A DNA stretch of 64,000 bases from Streptomyces sp. Edi4 (GCF_040253615.1 NZ_JBEJGY010000004.1:6572001-6636000); one strand, 5' to 3'. Positions 43,205 to 50,304 are shown, counted from the first letter of the stretch. Notes: generated by a model not told the origin, from the letters alone. Numbers and translations are program-made.

Positions 43205-43519
43205 ATGGCGTCCGACGGAGAGGCTTACAGCAAAGAACTGACACCGAACATGTACGTGAGCAACGTAGATGTCCGACAGAGCACATGGCACGAGAGCGCT
43301 TTCCTCGGTTCGGTGTTCGCGGATTCAAGCATGGAGGATTCCCAGTTCCTCCACGGCAAAGCGCAACGCACGACCTTCGCGGGCACCGTCATGGACGGCA
43401 GCCGTCTCGTGGGGTGCTCGTTGCGCGATGTCGTCATCGAAAACTGCGACCTCAGTGGTCTCATCATCGATGGAGTGCGGATCGGGGACCTGATCGCTTC
43501 AGAGAAAGGTGCGCACTGA
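43205..43519 (+). CDS. Small pentapeptide-repeat protein
   Basis: 104 residues from ATG 43205, preceded by GGGAGGAG; the frame is open upstream into the transposase relic but that part is not translated meaningfully. The core SAFLGSVFADSSMEDSQFL, TTFAGTVMDGSRLVGCSLR, DVVIENCDLSGLIIDGVRI has the five-residue A/C-(D/N)-(L/F)-x-x periodicity of pentapeptide-repeat beta-helices. Its stop overlaps the start of the next gene (TGATG), so it is co-translated with the repeat peptide. It might be a leader-binding, scaffold or self-protection protein; function is unknown. Confidence 0.7.
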   Translation: MASDGEAYSKELTPNMYVSNVDVRQSTWHESAFLGSVFADSSMEDSQFLHGKAQRTTFAGTVMDGSRLVGCSLRDVVIENCDLSGLIIDGVRIGDLIASEKGAH

Positions 43520-43830
43520 TGCCCACGCCCATGATCTTCATCCATCCCGAGCTGCGTCCGGACCTGGCCAGCACGCACGACGTCGAGCCGGTGGGGCTCG
43601 AGGATGCCATCAAGGCCGCGGTGGCACGTGGCGAGCGGGTCGTGGACAAGCAGGACGGCGTCGAGCGTCGCCTCTTGTTGGACAAGTCGACGGACTGCAC
43701 CGGGAAAGAGCAGAGCGAGGGAACCGGCAAGGAGACCTCCGACACGGGCAAGGAAGCATGCGACGCCCAGGCCAAGATCGTTTACGGCGACCTTTCAGCC
43801 GTGGCGGATTTCATCCGTCCGATCATGTAG
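43519..43830 (+). CDS. Putative RiPP precursor with three TGKE repeats
   Basis: 103 residues, ATG 43519 overlapping the previous stop. Residues 1-55 look like a leader (MIFIHPELRPDLASTHDVE, then GLEDAIKAAVARGERVVDK). Residues 57-82 hold CTGKEQSEG, TGKETSD and TGKEACD, so TGKE occurs at 61-64, 69-72 and 76-79, flanked by two cysteines (60 and 81). The tail AKIVYGDLSAVADFIRPIM completes it. Thr/Lys next to Glu/Asp in repeated units is what ATP-grasp ligases join into ester or amide rings in graspetides. The gene is followed by two ATP-grasp-type genes, so it is the best candidate substrate. Not similar to any precursor I recognise. Confidence 0.6.
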   Translation: MPTPMIFIHPELRPDLASTHDVEPVGLEDAIKAAVARGERVVDKQDGVERRLLLDKSTDCTGKEQSEGTGKETSDTGKEACDAQAKIVYGDLSAVADFIRPIM

Positions 43831-43842
43831 CGCGACGCGACC

Positions 43843-44727
43843 GTGATCCTTCTGCTGGGGGCCGGGCCGGGCGATGCGGCGGTGTCGGCTTTCGACGGCT
43901 ACCTGACACGTCATGCCGTACCGCATGTTGTCTGCTCCGACCTGAGGCACATCGCCTTCGCGCTGCGCATCGACGCTGACGGCAGGACGTATGCGCGTCT
44001 TCGGGTTCCCGGACACGGCACGCTGCCGGGAGATCAGGTGGGGGTGTTCGTCCAGAACCCGTGGACGCTCGCTCCGGCCGGCGATGACAGCGCGGACGCT
44101 TGCTTCGCGGCCGATGAATACCGCGCCGCGCTGTGGTCCCTGTGCGCTCTGCTCCCCAAGGTCGTCAACCGGCCCGGCCCGCGAGGGTGGCACGACGATC
44201 GTCAGTTGCGTCGCTGCCTCGATCAATCGGTGCTGCTGCCGGAGTGCTGGACGACCAGCGCACGGCAGCTGCTCGACCGATGGGGGCTCCGCGCGTCACC
44301 CGAGCTCCACGTCGAGGATGTGCTGAGCCGCGAGCGCTGGATCGTCAAAGAGCCCGTTGAACTTGGCGCCAGGACGTCGGACACCGCTTTCGCGCCCCTG
44401 CGCGGGTTCTTCGCCCCCTCCAGCGAGTACGTTGTCCAGCTGTGCGTGGGGAGCAAGTCGCTCACCCTGCTCAACGAACCCGGGATCGATGTGGACGCGG
44501 AGCCGTACCGGAAGCTCGTGCGCGAGCTCGCGGACGCACTGCGCGCACACGGCGTCCGGTTCTTCGCGGTCGCCCTGGTCGCCGACGAACGGCGGCGGAT
44601 CTCAGTGAGCAGCGTTCTGCCCGTTCCTCCGTTCTCCTGGTACCGGGAATTCGCCGACGCGGTGCATGAGCAGCTCTGTGCTGAACTCGGCCACGCCCAC
44701 CCGGCGGCGACGGAGGAAATCCGATGA
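43843..44727 (+). CDS. ATP-grasp-like protein lacking metal ligands (pseudoenzyme partner)
   Basis: 294 residues from GTG 43843, without a clear ribosome binding site. It aligns along its length with the ATP-grasp protein that follows: both have VVNRPG at about residues 107-112, a lysine segment (RWIVKEPVE versus AVFKGASGE) and the same C-terminal order. Where the partner has the D/E/N metal ligands in FIGFDFMVG and VLEANPMPG, this one reads FFAVALVAD and VSSVLPVPP, so all three are lost. It probably cannot catalyse ligation and may bind substrate or regulate the partner. The stop overlaps the next start (ATGA). Confidence 0.65.
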   Translation: MILLLGAGPGDAAVSAFDGYLTRHAVPHVVCSDLRHIAFALRIDADGRTYARLRVPGHGTLPGDQVGVFVQNPWTLAPAGDDSADACFAADEYRAALWSLCALLPKVVNRPGPRGWHDDRQLRRCLDQSVLLPECWTTSARQLLDRWGLRASPELHVEDVLSRERWIVKEPVELGARTSDTAFAPLRGFFAPSSEYVVQLCVGSKSLTLLNEPGIDVDAEPYRKLVRELADALRAHGVRFFAVALVADERRRISVSSVLPVPPFSWYREFADAVHEQLCAELGHAHPAATEEIR

Positions 44728-45629
44728 CCGTTCTCGTCGTCGGGTCGCCCCATGACCGCACGATCGTGCACACCGTCCGTGCCGCCCGGCACAAGGGCGT
44801 GCCCTGCCTCTTCTTCGACATCGTGCTCTTCCTGCGCGCCGGCACCTACTGGTGGGATTTCCAGGGGCGCTGTGGACAGTTGAGCGACGGATCGCTGACG
44901 GTGGACCTGCCCGATTGCGGCATTACCGGCATCTACGCACGGCTGGTCGATGTTGTCGACAACTTCGACGCTCGCCATCGTGCCGCGGCCGCGGTACGGC
45001 TCAAGGCACTCACGGAGATCCTCGCGTCGGTCGACACCCTCGTCGTCAACCGTCCCGGATCCGACCTGAGCAACTGGACGAAGGCGTATCACCTCGCCCT
45101 GCTCAGCCAGTGCGGTTTCACCGTGCCGACATCGCTGCTCACCAATGACCCTGACGAAGCACGCGCGTTCCTGCACACCGGTCCGGATGCCGTATTCAAG
45201 GGCGCCAGCGGCGAGAAGACGGTGGCGTCGACATTCCGGCCCGACCAGCTCGACGAGCTGGGGCTGCTGCCCCGCAGTCCCGTGCTGTTCCAGGAGCGTG
45301 TGAGAGGAGCGGACGTCCGCACGCATCTGGTCGGCAAGGAGCACATTTCCGAACGGATCGACTGCGAAGGAGTCAACTACCAGTACTGGCAGGGCGCCAA
45401 GAAGTTCGCCCCGATACGGGCGCCGAACGAAGTCGTCGAGCAGTGCCTCGCGTATCAGGCCGCGAGTGGTCTGGCCTTCATCGGATTTGACTTCATGGTG
45501 GGTGACGACGACCGCTACACCGTTCTGGAGGCCAACCCCATGCCGGGCTATGACGGGTACGACCGGCGCCTGGGGCTGCGTGTGTCCCACGCCCTGCTCG
45601 GCCTTCTGCAAGGTCAGGACGGACCGTGA
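44724..45629 (+). CDS. ATP-grasp domain ligase, putative peptide maturase
   Basis: 301 residues. A preATP-grasp domain (VLVVGSPHDRTIVHTVRAA) leads to NRPGSDLSNWTKAYHLALL (about 109-126), the ATP-binding lysine in DAVFKGASGEKTV (K159), VLFQERVRGADVRTHLVGK (E191) and FIGFDFMVGDDDRYTVLEA, NPMPGYDGYD, which gives the metal ligands D256, E269 and N271. This is the architecture of RimK-like and graspetide-type ligases that activate a carboxylate as acyl phosphate and form an ester or amide. Adjacent to the repeat peptide, it is the probable modifying enzyme. No exporter or protease is encoded nearby. Confidence 0.75.
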   Translation: MTVLVVGSPHDRTIVHTVRAARHKGVPCLFFDIVLFLRAGTYWWDFQGRCGQLSDGSLTVDLPDCGITGIYARLVDVVDNFDARHRAAAAVRLKALTEILASVDTLVVNRPGSDLSNWTKAYHLALLSQCGFTVPTSLLTNDPDEARAFLHTGPDAVFKGASGEKTVASTFRPDQLDELGLLPRSPVLFQERVRGADVRTHLVGKEHISERIDCEGVNYQYWQGAKKFAPIRAPNEVVEQCLAYQAASGLAFIGFDFMVGDDDRYTVLEANPMPGYDGYDRRLGLRVSHALLGLLQGQDGP

Positions 45630-45655
45630 CTTCGCCTCCTGGACGACTTCGCCTC

Positions 45656-46075
45656 CTAGACGAATCCGCCGGTGAAGCACCCGGTGAAGACGTCACACAC
45701 GATCACCGCCACGACGACGCCCCAGACTATTCCACCGCCCTCGGCCTCGAAGCTCTCCTCCGAGATCCCCAGACGAGCAGCGACAGCACGCGCGGCCTTC
45801 GCATCCTTCATCGCGTGTGCTTCGAGCAGCTGCGTCATCTCTTCCGGGTGAGCACGCAGGGTGTCGGCGAGGAGCTCGAAGTCGCGCAGGGCGCGGTGGA
45901 GGTCTTCCGGCGTGAAGCGGCCGGGCAGCTTGATGTGGTTGACATGGTCGGCCGAGGCGGCAAGGCCGGCGTGACTGCGGGCGTAGCCGGTGACGCCCAG
46001 CGCCAGTGTCAGGGTCTCGGCTTCATCGGTCCGAGGGTCGCGATCGGCAGCGGGGTCCACGGGGAAACGAGACAT
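45656..46075 (-). CDS. Putative RiPP-type precursor with GGG-preceded hydrophobic tail
   Basis: 139 residues from ATG 46075 (GAGGAG 7 bases upstream). Residues 1-112 are acidic and helical (LPGRFTPEDLHRALRDFEL, THLRAHPEEM-like segment, AARAVAARLGISEESFEAE). GGG at 113-115 precedes a 24-residue hydrophobic tail, IVWGVVVAVIVCDVFTGC then FTGGFV, with Cys 127 and Cys 133. Long acidic leader, Gly motif and short Cys-bearing core is the layout of Gly-Gly leader peptides. The gene is convergent with the ATP-grasp operon. A membrane-anchored protein is the alternative. Family not recognised. Confidence 0.5.
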   Translation of the reverse strand: MSRFPVDPAADRDPRTDEAETLTLALGVTGYARSHAGLAASADHVNHIKLPGRFTPEDLHRALRDFELLADTLRAHPEEMTQLLEAHAMKDAKAARAVAARLGISEESFEAEGGGIVWGVVVAVIVCDVFTGCFTGGFV

Positions 46076-46129
46076 CTGGCTACTCCTCTGCTGGAGCAGA
46101 ATTCCCCTGTTCTCAGCCTGTGGGCGTCC

Positions 46130-46270
46130 CGTCGGAACCGCAACCGCTCTCCCGCCGCCCGACCCGCCGAGCTGCACGCGGACAAGGGTTACCACTACGA
46201 CCACCCGCGCCGATGGCTACGCGAGCGAGGCATCCGGCACCGCATTGCCCGCACGGGCATCGAATATTGA
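46130..46270 (+). mobile_element. Fragment of an IS5-family transposase, middle part
   Basis: The frame reads RPAELHADKGYHYDHPRRW, LRERGIRHRIARTGIEY and stops at 46268-46270. This matches the DDE region that follows the segment preserved at 42578-43036 in the same type of transposase; the last 50 residues of such enzymes are missing here. Two relics thus flank the RiPP-like genes in the same orientation and in the right order. Confidence 0.75.
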
Positions 46271-46305
46271 TCGGGTTCCCGTGATGTCGCCCAGGCCCAC
46301 GCAAA

Positions 46306-46345
46306 GATCAAGGCCCCACCCGACCATGCGGATGGGGCCTTGATC
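46306..46345. terminator. 13-bp perfect stem-loop
   Basis: GATCAAGGCCCCA (46306-46318) pairs with TGGGGCCTTGATC (46333-46345), 14-base loop. It lies just after the transposase relic and could terminate rightward transcription or be part of an IS end. Confidence 0.6.
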
Positions 46346-46627
46346 ATCGGGCGCTCGGTTCGGGACCGTAAACCGAACCCGGCGCCCTGGCTGGGAGGTG
46401 TGGCCGTCCGGCGGGACGAGGCTGGCGCGACAGGACGTTCGTGCCCGCCGGACGGGGTCGGGGGATCTGGGATCGCGGCGGCGGCGATTGGGGTGGGCGC
46501 CTTCCCCTCCTTCAGGTCGGAAGGGGGACGCACACGCCTTCACCACCGCACTGGCATCGCCTCACCGCCGCGATCCTCAGGTTGTCCGAATCCGCCGACC
46601 ACCCCTCATCCGGGTCGGCGGACCGGA

Positions 46628-46668
46628 CGGTGCAAGGAAGTTGACCTCCCGTCAATTCCCTTGCACGG
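46628..46668 (-). terminator. katA terminator
   Basis: A long imperfect hairpin: GTGCAAGG pairs with CCTTGCAC and the inner TTGAC with GTCAA, about 20 bases beyond the katA stop on the minus strand. Confidence 0.6.
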
Positions 46669-46688
46669 TCTGTGGGTTGAGCCAGCCG

Positions 46689-48155
46689 CTAGTCCTCGCG
46701 CAGGGCGCGGACGGCCTCCTCGACGCGCTTGCCGTAGTCGGCGTCGGCGGCGTGGAAGTGGGCCAGGTTCTTCTCGACGACGTCGTCGCGGGTGACCTGC
46801 GAGAGGCCGCCGGCGATGTTCGCCACCAGGCGGGACTTCTCGTCCTCGGACATCAGACGGTAGAGCTCGCCCGCCTGGAAGAAGTCGTCGTCCTTGTTGT
46901 GCAGCGGCGCCTCGTGCGTGCCCGTCCAGCCGTGGACGGCGAGCGGGGCCGACAGGGCGGCGTCGGTCTGTGCGGGGCCCGAGTAGGAGTTGGGCTCGTA
47001 GTTCTTGTCGGTGCGGCGGCCGTAGCGGGTCGCCATCAGGCCGTCGCGGCCGTAGTTGTCCGCACTCCCCCCAGGAACAGCCTTCGGGGCGTTGACCGGG
47101 AGCTGGGTGTGGTTGACGCCCAGGCGGTAGCGGTGTGCGTCCGCGTAGGCGAACAGGCGGCCCTGGAGCATCTTGTCGGGCGAGGGGCCGATGCCCGGAA
47201 CGAAGTTGTTCGGGGAGAAGGCGGCCTGCTCGACCTCGGCGAAGACGTTGTCGGGGTTACGGTCGAGGACCAGCCGGCCCACGCGCTGGAGCGGGTAGTC
47301 GCTGTGCGGCCACACCTTGGTGAGGTCGAAGGGGTTGAAGCGGTAGTCCGCGGCCTCGGCGACCGGCATGATCTGCACGTACAGCGTCCAGGACGGGTTC
47401 ACGCCGCGCTCGATGGCCTGGAGCAGGTCCGTCTGGTGGCTGTTGGCGTCCTTGCCGACCGTCTCGGCGGCCTGCTCGGCGGAGAGCGAGCGAACGCCCT
47501 GGTTCGTCTTGAAGTGGTACTTGACGAAGAAGGCCTCGCCCTTGGCATTGGTCCACTGGTAGGTGTGGGAGCCGTAGCCGTTCATGTGGCGGTAGGAGGC
47601 CGGGATGCCGCGGTCGCCCATGAGCCAGGTGATCTGGTGGGTGGCCTCGGGGGAGTGCGCCCAGAAGTCCCAGACGTTGTCCGGCTCCTGCTTGCCCGTG
47701 AAGGGGTCGCGCTTCTGGGAGTGGATGAAGTCGGGGAACTTGATCGGGTCCTTGATGAAGAACACCGGGGTGTTGTTGCCGACGAGGTCGTAGTTGCCCT
47801 CTTCGGTGTAGAACTTCAGCGCGAAGCCGCGCGGGTCGCGCACCGCGTCCGCGCCGCCGAGCGAGTCGGCCACGGTGGAGAAGCGGATGAACGTCTCGGT
47901 CCGCTTGCCCACCTCGCCGAGGAAGTCGGCCTTCGTGAAGCCGGTGACGTCGTCGGTCACCTCGAAGTAGCCGTACGCGCCGGAGCCACGGGCGTGCACC
48001 ACACGCTCCGGGATGCGCTCACGGTTGAAGCGCGCGAGCTTCTCCAGGAGGTGCTGGTCCTGAAGCAGGAGAGGGCCACCGACGCCGGCGGTGGCGGAGT
48101 TCTGGTTGTCGGCGACGGGGGCGCCGGACTCGGTCGTAAGCACGCGCTTCGACAT
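46689..48155 (-). CDS. katA: Monofunctional heme catalase
   Basis: 488 residues from ATG 48155 with GGAAGG upstream; typical small-subunit catalase. Catalytic histidine in RIPERVVHARGSGAYGYFE, asparagine in NNTPVFFIKDPIKFPDFIH, and the heme-ligand tyrosine in GRLFAYADAHRYRLGVNHT. Decomposes two H2O2 to water and O2. It precedes glxR and hyi on the same strand and is divergent in function from the uricase operon to the right, whose uricase makes H2O2. Both katA and that operon share a TCAACA-N3-TGTTGA palindrome over a predicted -35 box, so they are probably co-regulated. Confidence 0.96.
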   Translation of the reverse strand: MSKRVLTTESGAPVADNQNSATAGVGGPLLLQDQHLLEKLARFNRERIPERVVHARGSGAYGYFEVTDDVTGFTKADFLGEVGKRTETFIRFSTVADSLGGADAVRDPRGFALKFYTEEGNYDLVGNNTPVFFIKDPIKFPDFIHSQKRDPFTGKQEPDNVWDFWAHSPEATHQITWLMGDRGIPASYRHMNGYGSHTYQWTNAKGEAFFVKYHFKTNQGVRSLSAEQAAETVGKDANSHQTDLLQAIERGVNPSWTLYVQIMPVAEAADYRFNPFDLTKVWPHSDYPLQRVGRLVLDRNPDNVFAEVEQAAFSPNNFVPGIGPSPDKMLQGRLFAYADAHRYRLGVNHTQLPVNAPKAVPGGSADNYGRDGLMATRYGRRTDKNYEPNSYSGPAQTDAALSAPLAVHGWTGTHEAPLHNKDDDFFQAGELYRLMSEDEKSRLVANIAGGLSQVTRDDVVEKNLAHFHAADADYGKRVEEAVRALRED

Positions 48156-48231
48156 CGTGACCTTCCGTACTGAAGCTGCACCGCTGACTGTTCGGCGGTT
48201 CCTGGAGCGTAAGGAAGCCCGGAACAGAACG

Positions 48232-48246
48232 TCAACAGTTTGTTGA
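48232..48246. promoter_or_regulatory. Operator-like palindrome over the katA promoter
   Basis: TCAACA, GTT, TGTTGA. On the minus strand its TTGACG is followed after 18 bases by TACGCT, giving a plausible -35/-10 pair, with the palindrome overlapping the -35 box 84 bases upstream of the ATG. A near-identical element (17 of 18 bases over TTTCAACAAACTGTTGAC) precedes the uricase operon at 51143-51157. Confidence 0.7.
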
Positions 48247-48360
48247 AATTGAAGGATTGGGCTTCCGGACGGCGGCGGCACCTGGGCGCGACAGGACAGG
48301 TGTCAGCACCGCCGCCGCCCGGAAATCAAGGGCCCCCGAGGGGGACGCGGACGCGCCGGA

Positions 48361-49275
48361 TCAGACCTGCGCGCCGGAAAGGCGCTCGACCGCGCGCAGC
48401 AGGGCGGAGTGGTCGAGGCCGCCGTCGCCCTGGGCGCGCAGCGAGGCGACCAGCTGGGCGACGACCGCGCCGACGGGAAGGGCCGCGCCCACGTTGCGGG
48501 CGGCGTCGGTCACGATGCCCATGTCCTTGTGGTGCAGGTCGATCCGGAAGCCGGGCTTGAAGTCCCGGTTCAGGAAGTTGTCCTTCTTGCGCGTCAGGAC
48601 GGTCGAGCCGGCCAGACCGCCGTTGAGGACGTCGAGGGCCGCGGTGAGGTTCACGCCCGACTTCTCCAGGAAGACGACCGCCTCGGCGCAGGCCTGGATG
48701 TTGACCGCGACGATGAGCTGGTTGGCGGCCTTCACCGTCTGCCCCGAGCCGTGCGGACCGCACAGCACGATGGTCTTGCCGAGGGCTTCCAGGATCGGCA
48801 GCGCCTCGTCGAAGTCGGCCTGCTCGCCACCCACCATGATCGACAGGACGGCCTCGATGGCGCCGGCCTCGCCACCGGAGACGGGGGCGTCCAGGACGCG
48901 GATGCCCTGCTCGCCGGCGTTCTTGGCCAGGTCGACCGAGGTCTGCGGGGTGATCGAGGACATGTCGACGATCAGCGCGCCCTTCCTGGCGTTGGCCAGG
49001 ATGCCGGCCTCACCGTACGCGATGGCCTCCACCTGCGGGGACGCCGGGACCATGGTGATGATCACGTCCGCGTCCTTGACCGCGTCCGCGATCGAGGAGG
49101 CGGCGGTGCCGCCGGCGGCCGCGAGGCGGTCCAGCTTGTCCTGCTCAAGGGTGTAGCCGGTGACCGAGTAGCCGGCCTTGATCAGGTTCTCGGACATGGG
49201 GGAGCCCATGATGCCGAGGCCGACCCATGCGATCTTGGGGAGGGCCGGGCGGGAGGTATCGGCGAGGTTGCTCAT
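48361..49275 (-). CDS. glxR: 2-hydroxy-3-oxopropionate reductase (tartronate semialdehyde reductase)
   Basis: 304 residues. Reduces tartronate semialdehyde to glycerate with NAD(P)H, the step after Gcl. N-terminal dinucleotide motif VGLGIMGSPMSENLIKAGY, substrate motif DAPVSGGEAGAIEAVLSIM, and the catalytic lysine in GSGQTVKAANQLIVAVN, all of the beta-hydroxyacid dehydrogenase family. ATG 49275 has GAGAGG in front. Lies between katA and hyi on one strand with short gaps (50 bases to hyi), so hyi-glxR form an operon and katA may follow. Confidence 0.94.
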   Translation of the reverse strand: MSNLADTSRPALPKIAWVGLGIMGSPMSENLIKAGYSVTGYTLEQDKLDRLAAAGGTAASSIADAVKDADVIITMVPASPQVEAIAYGEAGILANARKGALIVDMSSITPQTSVDLAKNAGEQGIRVLDAPVSGGEAGAIEAVLSIMVGGEQADFDEALPILEALGKTIVLCGPHGSGQTVKAANQLIVAVNIQACAEAVVFLEKSGVNLTAALDVLNGGLAGSTVLTRKKDNFLNRDFKPGFRIDLHHKDMGIVTDAARNVGAALPVGAVVAQLVASLRAQGDGGLDHSALLRAVERLSGAQV

Positions 49276-49325
49276 GAGGGTGCCTCTCTAACTGCGGTGG
49301 TACGTCAAGAAGTTCGGGAGCGCGG

Positions 49326-50180
49326 TCAGTTCGCCGCGCGGGCCTCGGCGGGGAGCCACCCGAAGGAGGCGGCGGCCTCGGGGGCCTTGTACTCCAGGCC
49401 GACCCAGCCGTCGTAGCCGGCCTTCGTGAGCTGGTCGAGCAGGTCTTCCAGCGGCAGCGAGCCGGTGCCCGGCGCGCCGCGGCCCGGGTTGTCGGCGATC
49501 TGCACATGGCCGGTCTTGTCGGCGTACGCCTCGATGACCTCGGAGACGTTCTCGCCGTTCATCGACAGGTGGTAGATGTCGAGCAGGAACTTGGCGTTGC
49601 CAAGGCCCGTCGCCGCGTTCACCTTGTCGATGACCTCGATGGCCGAGGGGGCGCTCACCAGCGGGTAGAGCGGCGACTCCGGCTTGTTCAGGGGCTCGAC
49701 CAGAAGGATGGCCCCGACCCGGTGGGCCGCGCGGGCCGCGAGCACGAGGTTCTCCAGGGCGAGGGTGTCCTGCACCTGCGGGTCGGCGCCCTCGACGCGG
49801 TTGCCGTAGAGCGCGTTGAGCGCCTTGCAGCCGACCGAGGCGGCGAAGCCGGCCGCCACCTCGATGTTGGCGCGGAAGCGGTCCGACTCCTCGCCGGGAA
49901 TCGACAGCGCGCCGCGGTCCGGGCCAGGCAGGGCGCCGGCGTAGAAGTTGAGGCCCACCAGCTGGGTGCCGGCGTCGTCGAGCGCGTTCTTGAGGGCGTC
50001 GAGTTCGGCCTGCTCGGGGGTGGGCGTCTCGATCCAGGGCCACCACAGCTCGACCGCCGTGAAGCCCGCCGCGGCGGCAGCCGCCGGGCGCTCAAGGAGC
50101 GGGAGTTCCGTGAAGAGGATCGAGAGGTTCACATCGAAGCGCTGGTTCGAGCCGCGCTTATTCGAGAAAAGAGGGGCCAT
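49326..50180 (-). CDS. hyi: Hydroxypyruvate isomerase
   Basis: 284 residues from ATG 50180. TIM-barrel isomerase converting tartronate semialdehyde and hydroxypyruvate, typically encoded with gcl and glxR. Recognisable blocks are RFDVNLSILFTELPLLERP, AVELWWPWIETPTPEQAEL, LVEPLNKPESPLYPLVSAP, KFLLDIYHLSMNGENVSEV and HVQIADNPGRGAPGTGSLP, with the conserved metal-binding Glu/Asp/His residues. The longer frame upstream to 51149 overlaps other genes and was rejected. The TTCCG palindrome lies 16 bases before the start codon. Confidence 0.94.
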   Translation of the reverse strand: MAPLFSNKRGSNQRFDVNLSILFTELPLLERPAAAAAAGFTAVELWWPWIETPTPEQAELDALKNALDDAGTQLVGLNFYAGALPGPDRGALSIPGEESDRFRANIEVAAGFAASVGCKALNALYGNRVEGADPQVQDTLALENLVLAARAAHRVGAILLVEPLNKPESPLYPLVSAPSAIEVIDKVNAATGLGNAKFLLDIYHLSMNGENVSEVIEAYADKTGHVQIADNPGRGAPGTGSLPLEDLLDQLTKAGYDGWVGLEYKAPEAAASFGWLPAEARAAN

Positions 50181-50195
50181 GAGGGGTGTGCGTTC

Positions 50196-50212
50196 CTTCC
50201 GTATTGCGGAAG
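50196..50212. promoter_or_regulatory. Operator-like palindrome CTTCCGTATTGCGGAAG upstream of hyi
   Basis: Six-base arms CTTCCG and CGGAAG around TATTG; same element as upstream of gcl (TTCCG, CATTA, CGGAA). A possible -35 for hyi, TTGACA on the minus strand, is at 50256-50261, so the site lies downstream of the likely transcription start where a repressor would block elongation. Confidence 0.7.
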
Positions 50213-50304
50213 TTAGTTTCTGCTTGATGGAAGGTTGCCGGGGGACCCGCGAGCTTGTCAAGGGGGCCTGTCTGATTTCGTCCACCGCGCAGTAGGTTGA
50301 GCGC

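Larger units (their letters stand above)
46271..46688. other. Gap with two hairpins between the IS relic and katA
   Basis: No gene is supported. The stem at 46306-46345 and the katA terminator at 46628-46668 are described separately. Between them the sequence is AT-poor and open only in shadow frames. Confidence 0.4.

Noticed and set aside
43205..43519. Qnr-like fluoroquinolone resistance protein
   Set aside because: Too short (104 residues) and the repeat pattern is irregular; position beside a RiPP-like peptide makes another role more likely.
46398..48173. 591-codon plus-strand open frame antisense to katA
   Set aside because: Shadow of the catalase gene; low-complexity Val/Arg/Leu/Gly sequence.
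48156..48260. Fur/CatR-type box as the katA operator
   Set aside because: The region shows a TCAACA-N3-TGTTGA palindrome instead of the AT-rich inverted repeat expected for Fur-family CatR or FurA sites.
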